A stretch of DNA of 64,000 nt from Sinorhizobium terangae (lineage in GTDB: Bacteria > Pseudomonadota > Alphaproteobacteria > Rhizobiales > Rhizobiaceae). Positions 16,476 to 24,981 of the stretch are shown piece after piece (positions within the stretch are counted from its first letter, which is position 1; each line of letters opens with the position of its first letter). The position numbers were made by a program, and so were the translations under genes. The DNA is taken from positions 1,922,001 through 1,986,000 of the forward strand of contig NZ_CP121659.1 of assembly GCF_029714365.1 (NCBI RefSeq), given 5' to 3'. The notes below the pieces were generated by a model. The model made no database searches, had not been told where the DNA came from, and worked only from the letters and a program-made list of their open reading frames with translations.

Positions 16476-17159
16476 ATGAGCGACAAAGCTGAAAGATTGC
16501 GCGAGGCGCGCCGGAAGGCCGGCTATCGGTTTGCCTCCGATGCCGCGAACGCGCTTGGCGTCGTCGCCTCGACCTATCGCGCCCACGAAAACGGTCAGAA
16601 CGACTTCGAACTCGCCGAAGCCAAGATCTACGGCCGCCGTTTCAATGTCGATCCGTACTGGCTGCTGGAGGGCGACCGCCGGACCGGCAACAGTGCTGCG
16701 CCCGTGGAGCCAGTGGGCGTCTACAAGCCGAACGGCACGAGTGTCACCCCGATCGTGGGCCAGGGCAAAAAGATCCCGGTCTTCGGCCAAGCCGTCGGCG
16801 GAGTGGATGGTGAATTCCTAATGAATGGCAATGTGTTGTACGAAGTCATGGCGCCGCCGATCCTCTCGGACATTTCCGGCGCTTATGCAGTCTCGGTTTC
16901 CGGCGATTCCATGTATCCGCGCTATGAGGACGGTGAGGTCTGCTTTGTCGACCCCAAACGTCCGGTGAGGCGCGGCGACTACGTGATCGCCCAGATCCGG
17001 CTCGAAGAAAATGGCGCGCTGCTCGCCTACGTCAAGAAGTTCGTCCGCCACAACACCGCCGAATTGGTGCTCGAGCAGTTCAACCCGCCAAAGGAACTCC
17101 GCTTCGACGCCAACACCGTCCACTCGGTCCACTACATCGCACTCGCCGGGAACGCGTGA
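16476..17159 (+). CDS. XRE/S24-type (LexA/CI-like) transcriptional repressor
   Basis: A 227-residue regulator. The N-terminal helix-turn-helix (LREARRKAGYRFASDAANALGVVASTYRAHENG, about residues 6-40) is followed by a C-terminal S24 peptidase/dimerisation domain with GDSMYPRYEDGE (nucleophile Ser) and the LLAYVKKFV lysine region. Such repressors cleave themselves during the SOS response and then release their operators. Start 16476 is used; 16464 (MFRAM...) is an alternative. Palindromes flank its promoter and that of the next genes. Confidence 0.88.
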   Translation: MSDKAERLREARRKAGYRFASDAANALGVVASTYRAHENGQNDFELAEAKIYGRRFNVDPYWLLEGDRRTGNSAAPVEPVGVYKPNGTSVTPIVGQGKKIPVFGQAVGGVDGEFLMNGNVLYEVMAPPILSDISGAYAVSVSGDSMYPRYEDGEVCFVDPKRPVRRGDYVIAQIRLEENGALLAYVKKFVRHNTAELVLEQFNPPKELRFDANTVHSVHYIALAGNA

Positions 17160-17189
17160 GGCGCGGGTGGCGGCGCCTCACCCTACCGG

Positions 17190-17298
17190 CCGTCATCCTC
17201 GGGCTTGACCAGAGGATCCGAACACGGACAGCAGATGGCGCCCTGAACATAAGCGGTGACTCGGTTCTGGATCTTCGGGTCAAGCCCGAGGATGACGG
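17190..17298. repeat. MITE-like element with 21-bp perfect inverted ends
   Basis: The ends are exact inverted copies starting CCGTCATCCTCGGGCTTGAC (17190-17210 and 17278-17298) around a 67-bp interior without a gene. A shortened relative (catcctcggggcttgaccct) is at about 57041-57072. Confidence 0.75.
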
Positions 17299-17406
17299 AA
17301 CGGGGAATGCCCGTTGCCCCCATCAAGTCAGTTGAGCTGCGTGGATGCGCCCCGCGCCGCTCTTGATTCCCCCATCGAACAAAATTCCATGTCGACAACA
17401 CCAAAA

Positions 17407-17459
17407 CAACACGATCCGTGTTGACATAGACAAAGTCGCACGCGATGTTGCGGTCAACA
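17407..17459. promoter_or_regulatory. Paired GTTG/CAAC palindromes, candidate operator region
   Basis: CAACACGATCCGTGTTG (17407-17423) and TGTTGCGGTCAACA (17446-17459) lie 59 bp or more upstream of the next gene and resemble the palindrome upstream of the S24 repressor. Confidence 0.55.
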
Positions 17460-17517
17460 CAAACAACACGACCGATGCGGCAGCCAGACCCATCGGTGAC
17501 CGGGAGAGCGCGCCGGC

Positions 17518-17832
17518 ATGTCCATCCTCATGATAAAATCCGGCCTGCACGGCCACATCGACGAACTCTTTGCCGCCGATCTTCGCCGATCGAGCGATGC
17601 CGAGAACCAGCAGGCGCTGAAGACCTTTCTGGCGAGTGTTTATTCCAGCCTCGCCTCGCTTGCCTGGCATCTCGGCGCCGATGGCAATGTGTTCCAGCGC
17701 GAGGCCCTGCCCGCCTCCGAGCTCACTGACGACGCCTTCTTCGCGCTCAACCACGAGCGCGAATTTACCGTAGGTGGCACCGGCCGCGACCAGCGCCAGG
17801 TCGGCACCCACAATCATCGCCAGCAGTTTTAG
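17518..17832 (+). CDS. Hypothetical protein, repressor-linked
   Basis: A 104-residue predicted cytoplasmic protein (MSILMIKSGLHGHIDELFAADL...). The first 85 residues look like a compact helical protein; the tail (GRDQRQVGTHNHRQQF) is of low complexity and could reflect a frameshift near the end. It abuts the next gene, and both follow the repressor and its palindromes, suggesting a two-gene operon under that repressor. No family recognised. Confidence 0.55.
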   Translation: MSILMIKSGLHGHIDELFAADLRRSSDAENQQALKTFLASVYSSLASLAWHLGADGNVFQREALPASELTDDAFFALNHEREFTVGGTGRDQRQVGTHNHRQQF

Positions 17833-17838
17833 GTGGTC

Positions 17839-18174
17839 ATGATGCGCGCCGAAACCTACGCCGTCGTCAATCTCGCCGCCTTGAACCTGATCGAGGCGAT
17901 GAGCGCCGCCTATTATGCGACCGAAGCCGAGGCCGCCGCCCGGCATGCCTTTCGTGTGAGGGAAATGCTGAAGAAGATCGCTACCGCGCTCGAACGGGAG
18001 CCCGCCTATGGGACTGTCGAAGCCCTGCATGTTGTGCCAACGTTGGGTGATGCGACGGGGAACGCGCCGAAGCCCGCCGGCATCGCGCCCCCTCAAGCGA
18101 CAAAGCCCGCCTCCCCTCGCTTGACGCTCGTATCGGGCCGCTCGGCCGCGCCAGCAAGCCCGGCTGAACGGTAG
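17839..18174 (+). CDS. Hypothetical protein, repressor-linked
   Basis: A 111-residue protein with a helical N-terminal two-thirds (LAALNLIEAMSAAYYATEAEAAARHAF...) and a Pro/Ala-rich, probably disordered tail. ATG at 17839 follows AGGTGG, which overlaps the stop of the preceding gene, so translation is probably coupled. A GTG at 17833 is the alternative start. No family recognised. Confidence 0.55.
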   Translation: MMRAETYAVVNLAALNLIEAMSAAYYATEAEAAARHAFRVREMLKKIATALEREPAYGTVEALHVVPTLGDATGNAPKPAGIAPPQATKPASPRLTLVSGRSAAPASPAER

Positions 18175-18234
18175 CCGGCATAAGAATAGGGCCAGCGAGG
18201 CCCTGCCCCGCACTTTCGCCTTCGCTGCGTCTCC

Positions 18235-18248
18235 TTGATCGGCATCAA
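18235..18248. promoter_or_regulatory. FNR/FixK box
   Basis: TTGATCGGCATCAA fits the TTGAT-N4-ATCAA consensus exactly. It is about 200 bp upstream of the flavin-binding protein gene at 18449, in the correct direction for FixK activation in low oxygen. Confidence 0.7.
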
Positions 18249-18333
18249 GGTGCGCGCCCCGGCGAGCGACTAAAAGCTTCTTTCATGGATGGTATAGAGA
18301 GCGCTCCGGGAAGAGTGCGCGATCCGAAACCAA

Positions 18334-18430
18334 CTGTATGTTTCCTTAAGTCGCAGCCGATTTGAGGATAAGACATGCAACGCGAAGTGCTGCAGCATCC
18401 CCTGCGCGTCCGACAAGACGCGCGGCGCTG
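18334..18430 (-). repeat. RIME1-like repeat copy 6
   Basis: Inverted copy: ctgtatgtttccttaagtcg...acatgcaacgc followed by ctgcagcatcccctgcgcg...acgcgcggcgctgcc. It lies between the FixK box and the next gene. Confidence 0.75.
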
Positions 18431-18448
18431 CCGTTAAGGAGGGGTGTC

Positions 18449-18907
18449 ATGTTCGTCAGGGAAATGACCGAGCAGGAATGTATCGCGCTCGTCGCCTCGG
18501 GCCGCCTCGGCCGGCTCGCCTGCTGCCGGGAGGGCAGGCCCTATATCGTTCCGATCCACTATGCGCTCGCCAGCCGATGCCTCTACGGCTTCTCGATGCT
18601 CGGACAGAAGATCGAGTGGATGCGCGACAATCCTTGCGTTTGCGTCGAGGTCGACGAGCTTGTGAGCCACAACCAGTGGAAGAGCGTCGTCCTCTCAGGC
18701 CGCTACCTGGAACTGCCGGATACCGATCAATGGCGCCATGAGCGCCTGCATGCCTGGTCGCTCCTCGAAAAGCACGTCAACTGGTGGGAGCCGGGCGGCC
18801 TGAAGCCCGGCCCGCAGCCGATCGCAGACGCCTCCCCGCATGTTTTCTATTGCATAGACATCGAGGAGATCACCGGCCGCGCGGCGATGGCGGGCGAACC
18901 GGTATAA
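18449..18907 (+). CDS. Pyridoxamine 5'-phosphate oxidase-fold flavin-binding protein
   Basis: A 152-residue split-barrel protein of the PNPOx-like/NimA-type family that binds FMN or a related flavin. Visible features are MTEQECIALVASGRLGRLAC, YIVPIHYALASRCLYGFSMLGQKIEWMRDNPCVCVEVDE and QWKSVVLSGRYLEL, all typical. Members reduce nitro compounds or act as haem/flavin stores; the substrate is unknown. The start at 18449 follows AAGGAGGGG. The FixK box upstream suggests microaerobic expression, as seen for such genes in rhizobia. Confidence 0.85.
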   Translation: MFVREMTEQECIALVASGRLGRLACCREGRPYIVPIHYALASRCLYGFSMLGQKIEWMRDNPCVCVEVDELVSHNQWKSVVLSGRYLELPDTDQWRHERLHAWSLLEKHVNWWEPGGLKPGPQPIADASPHVFYCIDIEEITGRAAMAGEPV

Positions 18908-18946
18908 ATGCCGTTTAAGCCTCTCTTCCGGGGCCGTTCCTTCGCC

Positions 18947-19432
18947 TCATGCAGAGATTGCGATGATCTCGAGCTCTTGATCGCCGACGCCGACGACATC
19001 GCCGACGGCTTCGCCCATGAGAATCCTTGCGACCGGCGAGACATAGGAAATCGATCCCGCCTTAGGATCGGCTTCGTCCTCTCCCACGATCCGATAGGTC
19101 TGCACACGCCCGTCGTCACGGCTGAAGGTGACCGTGCTGCCGAAGGCAACGGTGTCGTTTGATGTCGGGTCGGGCACAAGCTGGGCCGAGCGAACGCGTT
19201 CCGCAAAGTAGCGCAGATCGCGCAACGGGTTTGCCGCCTGCCGCCGCCGTTCGTTCACGTCTTCGATCGCGTTCGTCGCATCATAGGCTTCGCGCGCCTG
19301 CCGGAGCTGCATTTCGAGCGCCTTCAATCCCGCTTCCGTGACCAGGTTCGGATGGGGTGAAATCGCACGGTCGGGCAGCAGGGTTTCCGCAGCCGTTTCG
19401 GCACTTTCTTCCTTGACGAAGGCAACGCTCAC
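18947..19432 (-). CDS. GreA/GreB-family transcription elongation factor paralogue
   Basis: A 161-residue protein with the GreA layout: an N-terminal coiled coil (VTEAGLKALEMQLRQAREAYDATNAIEDVNERRRQAANPLRDLRYFAERV shortened form, about residues 30-80) and the C-terminal FKBP-like GreA_C domain (VAFGSTVTFSRDDGRVQTYRIVGEDEADP...SPVARILMGEAVGDVV). Such proteins bind the RNA polymerase secondary channel. It differs from housekeeping GreA by an N-terminal extension and a divergent coiled-coil tip, so it may be an Rnk- or Gfh-like paralogue. It starts with GTG after GGAG. Confidence 0.85.
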   Translation of the reverse strand: MSVAFVKEESAETAAETLLPDRAISPHPNLVTEAGLKALEMQLRQAREAYDATNAIEDVNERRRQAANPLRDLRYFAERVRSAQLVPDPTSNDTVAFGSTVTFSRDDGRVQTYRIVGEDEADPKAGSISYVSPVARILMGEAVGDVVGVGDQELEIIAISA

Positions 19433-19448
19433 GATCGAACTCCGTTTA

Positions 19449-19558
19449 AAGCAATTCCAGGAATAGTGTATAGCGGTTTTCCATCTGGAATTGCGCAGTC
19501 TAGAGGAGCAATTCCCGGAAAAGGGTGTAACGGTTTTCCGTCCGGGAATTGCGTCTTT
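19449..19558 (+). repeat. Tandem palindromic repeat (GGAATTGC ends), two units
   Basis: Two consecutive units of caattcc-gga-aaagtg...gcggttttcc-tctggaattg, each able to fold through GCAATTCC/GGAATTGC arms. They lie between the GreA paralogue and the next genes. Confidence 0.6.
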
Positions 19559-19569
19559 TCAAGGACGCG

Positions 19570-19809
19570 ATGTCTGACAGCGCCGGCGAAAACAACAGCG
19601 TTGTCAGAATCCGGATGCGGCGACCACGGACCCGACCAGTGGCCGATGCGGATGCCTACTATACGATGTTTCCGATCGCCGGCGCGACTGGAATCCCGCC
19701 CGGTGCCCAGCGTCCGCTTCCGGCGCCCATGCCGATCTCCACCGTCAACCTCCGCGCGTCCACAATTTGCCAGACACTTCGACATTTCTGTCATGACTTT
19801 GCCCTCTAG
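19570..19809 (+). CDS. Doubtful small open reading frame
   Basis: An 79-residue frame starting MSDSAGENNSVVRIRMRRPR with AAGGACG upstream. No family features; composition is mixed. It may be a decayed gene or spurious. Confidence 0.2.
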   Translation: MSDSAGENNSVVRIRMRRPRTRPVADADAYYTMFPIAGATGIPPGAQRPLPAPMPISTVNLRASTICQTLRHFCHDFAL

Positions 19810-19860
19810 CAGAGGTTGAGATATCCACCACCCGATTCGTCGCCGACAGAAAGGTCACAA

Positions 19861-21009
19861 ATGACAAGCCTAAAACTGGCAGCTTTCAGCCTGATCGTCT
19901 CAACGCTCCCCTTCTCGCCCGCTGCGGCAAACGAAGACGCCTTCCAGTCGAAAGCGAGCGCCGCCTTTGCGGGCGTCATCGAGGAATACAAGATTCCCGG
20001 GCTCGTCGTGGGCATGACCAAGAACGGCGAGCATGGCTTCTATGCGACGGGCCTCGCATCACGTGCCGACAACCGTCCGGTAAACCCCGACACGCTTTTC
20101 GAGCTGGGATCGATCAGCAAGGTCTTCAACGTGACGCTGGCGGCGCTCGCCGAACAGCGCGGCCAGCTATCCCTGGATGACAAGGTTTCCCGCCATCTGT
20201 GCGCCGACGCCTGCTCGATCGGCAACGACATGATACTCATGGATCTCGCGACCCATCATTCCGGCGGGCTGCCGCTGCAGGTTCCCGATGACATCGCGGA
20301 CACGAAAGAGCTCGTGAATTGGCTCCAGGACTGGCAGCCGCCACAGCCTGGAACGCGCAGCTATTCCAATATCAGCATCGGCCTTCTTGGCCACATCGCC
20401 GCAAGCGCGATGGAAATGGACTATACGCAGGCGGTCGAGACGGTGCTGATCCCCGCATTCGGTCTTGAGAACACCTTTATCGACGTGCCCGCCAAGGCGA
20501 TGGACAACTACGCCTTCGGCTACGAGCGCAAGACCGACAAGCCGATCCGCGTCACCCCGGGCGTCCTCGACGCGGAAGCCTACGGCATCAAATCGAGCGC
20601 GCGCGACATGCTGAAGCTCCTGGATGTGGAACTCGGAAACGCGACCGTTTCCCCGGAGTTGAAAGCGGCTGTTGAGCGCACTCGGGAAGGCCAGTTCAGA
20701 ACCGCCAAATTCACGCAGGACATGATCTGGGAGCAGTACCCCTGGCCCGTCGATCTCGAGACGATGGTGGCGGGTAACGGCTATGATTTCATCCTTCATC
20801 CGCAGAAGGCAGAAAGGATCAAGCCGGCGCTTGCCCCGCAGAAGGATGTCATCATCAACAAGACGGGATCGACGAACGGCTTCGGCGGCTATGTCGTGCT
20901 GCTTCCGCGCGAGAACCTCGGTATCGTCGTCCTCGCGAACAGGAACTATCCCAATGAAGCGCGAGTTCGGGCAACCTATGCCCTGATCGAAGCGCTGCTT
21001 TCGAACTAG
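19861..21009 (+). CDS. Class C beta-lactamase/serine hydrolase (AmpC-like)
   Basis: A 382-residue exported protein (signal peptide residues 1-23, ending SPAAA) with all three class C motifs: S84-I-S-K87 (GSISKVFN), Y168-S-N170 (RSYSNIS) and K334-T-G (NKTGSTNGFGGYV). The length and the final LPRENLGIVVLANRNYPNEARV segment match AmpC enzymes of the Rhizobium/Ensifer type. It should hydrolyse beta-lactams or peptidoglycan peptides in the periplasm. The start at 19861 has GAAAGGT upstream. No divergent AmpR-type regulator is adjacent. Confidence 0.92.
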   Translation: MTSLKLAAFSLIVSTLPFSPAAANEDAFQSKASAAFAGVIEEYKIPGLVVGMTKNGEHGFYATGLASRADNRPVNPDTLFELGSISKVFNVTLAALAEQRGQLSLDDKVSRHLCADACSIGNDMILMDLATHHSGGLPLQVPDDIADTKELVNWLQDWQPPQPGTRSYSNISIGLLGHIAASAMEMDYTQAVETVLIPAFGLENTFIDVPAKAMDNYAFGYERKTDKPIRVTPGVLDAEAYGIKSSARDMLKLLDVELGNATVSPELKAAVERTREGQFRTAKFTQDMIWEQYPWPVDLETMVAGNGYDFILHPQKAERIKPALAPQKDVIINKTGSTNGFGGYVVLLPRENLGIVVLANRNYPNEARVRATYALIEALLSN

Positions 21010-21073
21010 GGCATAGACTCATAATGATCTGATATCGTGACCTGGATAGCCCACGATATGTCTTCGACCATGT

Positions 21074-22283
21074 ATGAGCGCCACGACGGCGGCAATAGCT
21101 TTTAGCTATAGGATGCCAACGCATTACAGCAGCCTCCTAGTCGCCATTTCGACCTGTATCGTTTTTCTGTACGGTTCCATCCGCTTGGGTGTCGGAAAGC
21201 GGTTTCGCGTGCCTCTACGGAGGATGTCTGCAGTCGTAGGGTTGCTCTTTGCCAGCTACTTGTTGATCGATGCCTTTGAGGGCTTTTCGATCCTCGTCGG
21301 CGTTGGAGTGCTGCTCGCGACGTACGGTCTCTTTGATCCAGAGTTTGGGCGATGGCGAGCAAGCGAGTTAGGAAGCAACCAGGTGTATCATAATTGGCTT
21401 GATCGTTGGGACGAGCGGCGGGCGCGGCGCGGTGAGGAAGCGAAGAAAGTAACGGATTTCATTCTCGACGCCGGCAGGGCCATTCCGGGCGAGAAGAGGA
21501 TAGAAACCATCGACGAGTTTTGTGTCCTTGCGGACCAGGCCCTGTCTGATTCAAGCTTTTACGATGAGCCGAGCGGGAGCACTCAGGGCTTTGAAAGGGA
21601 CGATGGGTGGCTCAGATTTCCATCGGGCATTTCTACTGACGTCGAAGAGAACAACGTCGTTTGGGCAAAAATCACCGAGAGCGGCTCGCTCGATCAGGCA
21701 TTGGTGATTTTTCATCACTGGAATGCCAGCGCCCGAAATCGTCAGATTGCCAAGTTTTCTCGCAGCGTGGGATCACGGTTGTCGAGATTGCTATGCCTTA
21801 TCACTTCGAGCGCAGCCGTCCCGGCTCGCTGTACGCCGATTATATGCTTAGTTCGAATCTCGGCCGAACGATCCAATCTGTAAGGCAGGCCGTATGGGAC
21901 GGGCGAAAGCTCATCCGCTGGCTGAAGAGCGAAGACTATCGAGAGGTCTCGGTTCTCGGCATGAGCCTTGGCTCATGGGTTGCGGGATTGATCGCTGCGC
22001 ATGATCCGGGTGTATCGAAGGCCTCATTATTTTTGACGGCGGGTAGTCTCGCAGACATGGTTTGGACGGGGGGCGCGCGACCCAATCGATACGTGACAGC
22101 CTTGAGCCCGTAATTGAGCTCACCGATCTCCGAAAGGCATGGAGTCCGCTCAACTTGGAGAATTACGCGCATAATCTGGCACGGCCTGGTCTCGATCTTC
22201 ACGTTGTGTTGGCTGAGAGAGACAAAGTGGTTTTGCCAGAGCTGTCGGAGAAATTCATGCCGTTTACTGCGAAGGTGACATGA
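21074..22283 (+). pseudogene. Frameshifted alpha/beta-hydrolase-type membrane-linked protein
   Basis: Three overlapping frames together give one protein. The first (21074 to about 21755) has three hydrophobic segments and then a soluble part ending ALVIFHHWNASARNRQIAKF. The second (about 21755 to 22065) continues SQRGITVVEIAMPYHF...VSVLGMSLGSWVAGLIAAHDPG, containing a GMSLGS nucleophile elbow. The third (to 22283) ends LDLHVVLAERDKVVLPELSEKF. Both joins fall at or near homopolymers (tttt and gggggg), so each is a one-base indel or a sequencing error. The C-terminus also looks shortened. Confidence 0.75.
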
Positions 22284-22518
22284 TCGTCGCTGGCAAAGAG
22301 AGTGACCCTGTTACCGAAAGCCGCAGAAGGCCTCAGGCTGCGGTGTTGGGACGTGACCAGTGCCCACCTTAGATCGCGTAGATCAACGGTCACGTCCTTC
22401 TCACTTCGCAATTCAAATCGATGTTTTGGTCCTGCCGGAAGATCGTTGATCACGGCGGCCTCGCATCATTCGTCGCCTTGATAGTGCTGTCAGCTCTCCG
22501 ATTGAGGTTGGAGAGTGC

Positions 22519-23199
22519 CTATGCGCGACTGGAGTCGAGCTGCTCGTTCTTCTGTATGACTTCTTGCGCCTTTGCATAGCTTTCGATCAGCAGCTTGTAG
22601 GGCGGGAAGATCAGGGTGTACAGCTCGGCCCACTGCTGGGCATCGTCGCGGTGCCAAGTGCTCTGCAGCTCAGACGCGACAGCGGCGGTGTCTGTCGGGA
22701 CGACACCAGCCTGCACGATGCGAGCCAGCGTGATCTCCTGCGCCATCTTGGAGTAGGTGCCAGAGGCGTCGACAACCGCGAATACTTTATAGCCCTCCTG
22801 AACGGCACTGATTGCGGGGAACGCCATGCATACGCTCGTGACCGTGCCTGCGACGATCAGCGTCTTCTTTCCAGTCTTTCGCACAGCCTCAACGAAATCT
22901 GGGTTGTCCCAGGCGTTGATCTGACCCGTGCGCGCGACATATTGAGCGTGCGGTGCGGCCTCATGAATCTCGGGAATCAGGGGGCCATTGGGTCCCTGCG
23001 GAACAGACGCTGTTGTAATTACCGGTATCTTGCAGAGCGTGGCCATTTTGGCGAGCGCGATAGCGTGATTACGCAATACCGGCATCGGCATATCGGCCAC
23101 GGTTTGGAAGAGACCACTTTGATGATCGATCAACAGCATCGCGGCGTCCTTGGGGTCGATCACCGGACGAGCCCCATTGAAATTAGCGGGTGCGGTCAT
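22519..23199 (-). CDS. Isochorismatase-family cysteine hydrolase (YcaC-like)
   Basis: A 226-residue cytoplasmic hydrolase of the isochorismatase/nicotinamidase superfamily. Visible are the catalytic Asp in [12 protein letters not shown] (D25) and the nucleophile Cys in [11 protein letters not shown] (C124), with [22 protein letters not shown] following. Closest in pattern to YcaC-type hydrolases with unknown substrates. The LysR regulator about 0.3 kb upstream reads in the same direction and may control it. Confidence 0.88.
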   Translation of the reverse strand: MTAPANFNGARPVIDPKDAAMLLIDHQSGLFQTVADMPMPVLRNHAIALAKMATLCKIPVITTASVPQGPNGPLIPEIHEAAPHAQYVARTGQINAWDNPDFVEAVRKTGKKTLIVAGTVTSVCMAFPAISAVQEGYKVFAVVDASGTYSKMAQEITLARIVQAGVVPTDTAAVASELQSTWHRDDAQQWAELYTLIFPPYKLLIESYAKAQEVIQKNEQLDSSRA

Positions 23200-23501
23200 G
23201 GAGTAATCCTTCCTCTTGGGCTGTGGTGGCGCCTTGGTGTGTTTCTAGAACTGAAGGGGCGCGAGCTAAATTAACGCGAGTTGAAACCGCTTTGCTAGAC
23301 TAAGACTAGTTGCGCTTACAGAACCCTGTGTCAGGGCAGATCGAACAATCGGGCCCCCAGCGACGCTATCACAGCAAGCGTCGGGTAGCTGTCGGTGATG
23401 TCGGAAGCCTTAAAGGGGCTGCCGGCGTGCAGCGCATCGTAAGGTAGCGCCTTCCCGCAGTACAAGCCAAGGGTATAGCCAGACGCGATACGGCAACCGT
23501 T
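23200..23501. other. Intergenic stretch with a C-terminal gene remnant
   Basis: On the minus strand 23343-23510 an open stretch ends ITDSYPTLAVIASLGARLFDLP then stop, without a start. It reads like the tail of a lost gene; family not identified. Confidence 0.3.
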
Positions 23502-24488
23502 CTAGATGGCGTCTTCGTCTGCCGACACTCGCGAAGCCAGCAATGGCGACTGCTCAGCAACTTCCATCAGCCCCTCCCAAGGAAGCGGCGGGGTGAAGAA
23601 TTTCACAAGGTAGTCGATAAACATCCGGATCTTTGTAGATACGTGATGTGTTGGCGGATAGATCGCGGCTATCGTATAAGGGGGTTGCACGGTGCCAGGG
23701 GGCAGCGCCGGGATAAGCGTTCCTTCGCGCAGCTCCTTGGCTACGAGGAACATCGGCATTGATACGATCCCCACCCCCGCAACCGCCATATCTCTCATTG
23801 CTTCGCCATTGTTCGTGACGATTCGACTACGCATGGTGACCGATACGGGCTTCCCACCGGCCCTTTCGCTTTCGAAATCCCAGATGCGATTGGCGTGAAC
23901 GTAGGCGTAATCGATGCAGGTGTGCTCGGTGAGTTCGGCGACACTCTTTGGAAGCCCGTGTGCCTTTGCATAGCTCGGACTACAGCAGACGAGCCGCGTA
24001 CATTCGCAAAGCTTGCGCGCCTTCAGGCGAGAATCTTTCAGATGCCCTATGCGGATGCCAAGATCGTAACCGCCGTGAACGAGGTCAACGAGACGATCCT
24101 CATAATCGATGGCCATCTCCAATTCAGAATGGCGCCGCGCAAATTCTGCAATCAACGGACCGAGATACATGATACCAAACGACATTGGTGCCGTGATGCG
24201 GAGCTGCCCTTGCAGGGGCCTCTGCCCTTTTGCTGACAGGCTTTCTGCTGTTTCATTGATCTCGTGCAGCAGCGGGACAATGCGCTCGTGGAAAGCCTCG
24301 CCATTTTCTGTCGGTCGAACCTGACGGGTCGACCGCAGAAAAAGCTCGACGCCCAAAGCGTGCTCCAGATCACTGATACGCTTGCTGACGACAGACTTAG
24401 ATAGATTCATGCGCTCGGCGGCGGCCGTGATGCTGCCAGCCTCCATCACGCGAACAAACGCCAGGATATCGTCGAAACGCCATCGCAT
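23502..24488 (-). CDS. LysR family transcriptional regulator
   Basis: A 328-residue regulator with the LysR winged helix-turn-helix (FDDILAFVRVMEAGSITAAAERMNLSKSVVSKRISDLEHALGVELF shortened form, residues 4-50) followed by a periplasmic-binding-like effector domain (LRITAPMSFGIMYLGPLI..., GGYDLGIRIGHLKDS). Homology starts at the ATG at 24488, although the frame extends to 24551. It lies upstream of the isochorismatase in the same direction; the target cannot be read directly. Confidence 0.92.
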   Translation of the reverse strand: MRWRFDDILAFVRVMEAGSITAAAERMNLSKSVVSKRISDLEHALGVELFLRSTRQVRPTENGEAFHERIVPLLHEINETAESLSAKGQRPLQGQLRITAPMSFGIMYLGPLIAEFARRHSELEMAIDYEDRLVDLVHGGYDLGIRIGHLKDSRLKARKLCECTRLVCCSPSYAKAHGLPKSVAELTEHTCIDYAYVHANRIWDFESERAGGKPVSVTMRSRIVTNNGEAMRDMAVAGVGIVSMPMFLVAKELREGTLIPALPPGTVQPPYTIAAIYPPTHHVSTKIRMFIDYLVKFFTPPLPWEGLMEVAEQSPLLASRVSADEDAI

Positions 24489-24554
24489 CGTTCTACCGTA
24501 TCGAACAATAACTTCGATGGGAAGCCCCGCGGCCTGCTTGCGCGGCCGCATTAT

Positions 24555-24745
24555 TCATGCCAGGTGACACCACCCTCGAGGTGCGGACCATCAATGGCAT
24601 TCCCCTCTACAATGCGGACGCTCCACATCAAGAGACGCGAGCTGCCAGCCCTTCTCCGCGACGTACATCTTGAGAGTCGCTGCGGTACCGGCGCCGAGCG
24701 AGGCGAACAAGAGGTTGAAGGGCGGCGGGCCTGCACCTGTCCTCC
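24555..24745 (-). pseudogene. OsmC-family remnant
   Basis: On the minus strand GPPPFNLLFASLGAGTAATL then KMYVAEKGWQLASLDVE matches the OsmC/Ohr-like helix region, where family members read LGAC; here the redox cysteine is glycine. The frame then shifts near 24605 (ERPHCRGECH stop, versus VEGNAIDGPHLEGGVTWHE in the next frame). There is no N-terminal domain. Only the decayed C-terminal half of a peroxide-reducing OsmC protein remains. Confidence 0.6.
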
Positions 24746-24760
24746 CATGTTTTGGGCTAA

Positions 24761-24857
24761 TACATGTCGCCCAAAAGTGCGCAGCGGTTTTGAGCGACAC
24801 GCATAAAAGCAGTGACCTAAAGCGTGTCGCATGCGTCCGATGAACGCGACGCGCTTT
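24761..24857 (+). repeat. Intergenic palindromic repeat, family 2, copy 2
   Basis: Same unit as at 4371-4474, in the same orientation, again followed directly by a RIME copy. Confidence 0.7.
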
Positions 24858-24962
24858 ACAGTGCCCGCGCGTCCAATCGGACGCGCCAAGGCCGCTGTAG
24901 CACTTTGATTTGCTGCATGATTTATCCTTAAATCGATTCCGATTTAAGGATAAATCATGCAG
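24855..24962 (+). repeat. RIME1-like repeat copy 7
   Basis: Complete copy; the second palindrome is perfect (ttatccttaaatcgattccg, then the mirror gatttaaggataaatcatgc). Confidence 0.85.
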
Positions 24963-24981
24963 CGTTTGCGATCGGTACGCT

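Noticed and set aside
17323..18213. 296-codon frame opposite the two small repressor-linked genes
   Set aside because: No domain or ribosome site; the plus-strand pair has coupled starts and operator sites.
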